Below are positions 6,241 through 6,465 of a stretch of DNA of 6,465 bases, piece by piece. Position numbers and translations under genes: made by a program. Source of the DNA: an uncultured Oxalobacteraceae bacterium. Lineage in GTDB: Bacteria; Pseudomonadota; Gammaproteobacteria; Burkholderiales; Burkholderiaceae. The notes under the pieces were generated by a model that was not told where the DNA came from, made no database searches, and was given only the letters and a program-made list of their open reading frames with translations. The DNA is taken from the NCBI GenBank assembly GCA_946478765.1, contig CAMLDH010000225.1, positions 1 to 6,465 of the forward strand. Direction: 5' to 3'. Within the stretch, counting starts at the first letter, position 1, and each line of letters starts with the position of its first letter.

Positions 6241-6465
6241 CCCTTTTTAACTCACCGCAACATCAACTGAATCATCCGTACGTAGATCATTAATTCTTGA
6301 TTGCGCGTACTCCGCTCGTATCGGTGCTGTGTGGATGGCAACCTTGCTATCACGTTTGTGCTTTAACATCGGCTGACCACATCGCGGGAATAAATCTGCG
6401 TTTCCTTAGTATTTGCGGACATCAATGCAAACACAAACCATCGGCATATGCGCTTCATCAAGAAG
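6241..6465. other. Intergenic region with possible gene start at the window edge
   Basis: No terminator hairpin is apparent after the FecR remnant. Two plus-strand ATGs near the edge stay open to the last base: one at 6425 (MQTQTIGICASS) and one at 6448 (MRFIKK, which looks like the basic start of a signal peptide). Neither has a clear Shine-Dalgarno, and no more than 14 codons are visible. A gene may begin here, but its identity cannot be judged. Confidence 0.3.

Overview
The window looks like a chromosomal segment from a proteobacterium. A betaproteobacterium is the best guess, from fairly high GC, a ComM/YifB-type AAA+ ATPase, a secreted PHB-depolymerase-type esterase and ISAs1-family insertion sequences; the genus cannot be read from the sequence. 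I found no rRNA, tRNA, CRISPR array or recognisable defence system. No previously undescribed multi-gene system can be supported here. The interest lies in how damaged and rearranged the right half is.

Left part (1-2970, all minus strand). A secreted alpha/beta-hydrolase of the PHB depolymerase/LpqC esterase type starts at 945 and leaves the window at base 1 with its catalytic histidine still to come. A 501-bp gap follows (946-1446), holding a doubtful small ORF and a group of inverted repeats. Next is an intact comM/yifB gene (1447-2970), the one clearly complete conserved gene of the window.

Middle (2971-4146). Upstream of comM, on the same strand, lies an unusual exodeoxyribonuclease VII large-subunit relative. 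It carries an N-terminal DUF5710-like module, an OB fold and the start of the nuclease core. It stops resembling the family right after the Arg-Gly-Gly-Gly motif and ends in about 45 unrelated residues. A good -10 hexamer that could drive comM sits inside this aberrant tail, which suggests an old deletion or fusion joined the two genes.

Right part (4147-6465). This is an insertion-sequence graveyard. Copy A is an ISAs1-family transposase gene on the plus strand with all three catalytic acidic residues, but it has a broken 5' end and a small frameshifting deletion near the 3' end. Its right terminus (5256) abuts a 5'-terminal fragment of a second ISAs1-family element, copy B, in the opposite orientation and with its own terminal repeat ending at 5508. 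Beyond an AT-richer stretch lies the 3' part of a FecR-domain protein gene with a hydrophobic segment, a proline-rich linker and a C-terminal Cys-Cys...Cys...Cys module. The last 225 bp are mostly noncoding and may contain the first codons of a gene running off the edge.

Functional links between genes are weak. ComM (branch migration during natural transformation) and an Exo VII-like protein both concern single-stranded DNA handling, but the Exo VII copy looks non-functional. The other genes do not form an evident pathway.
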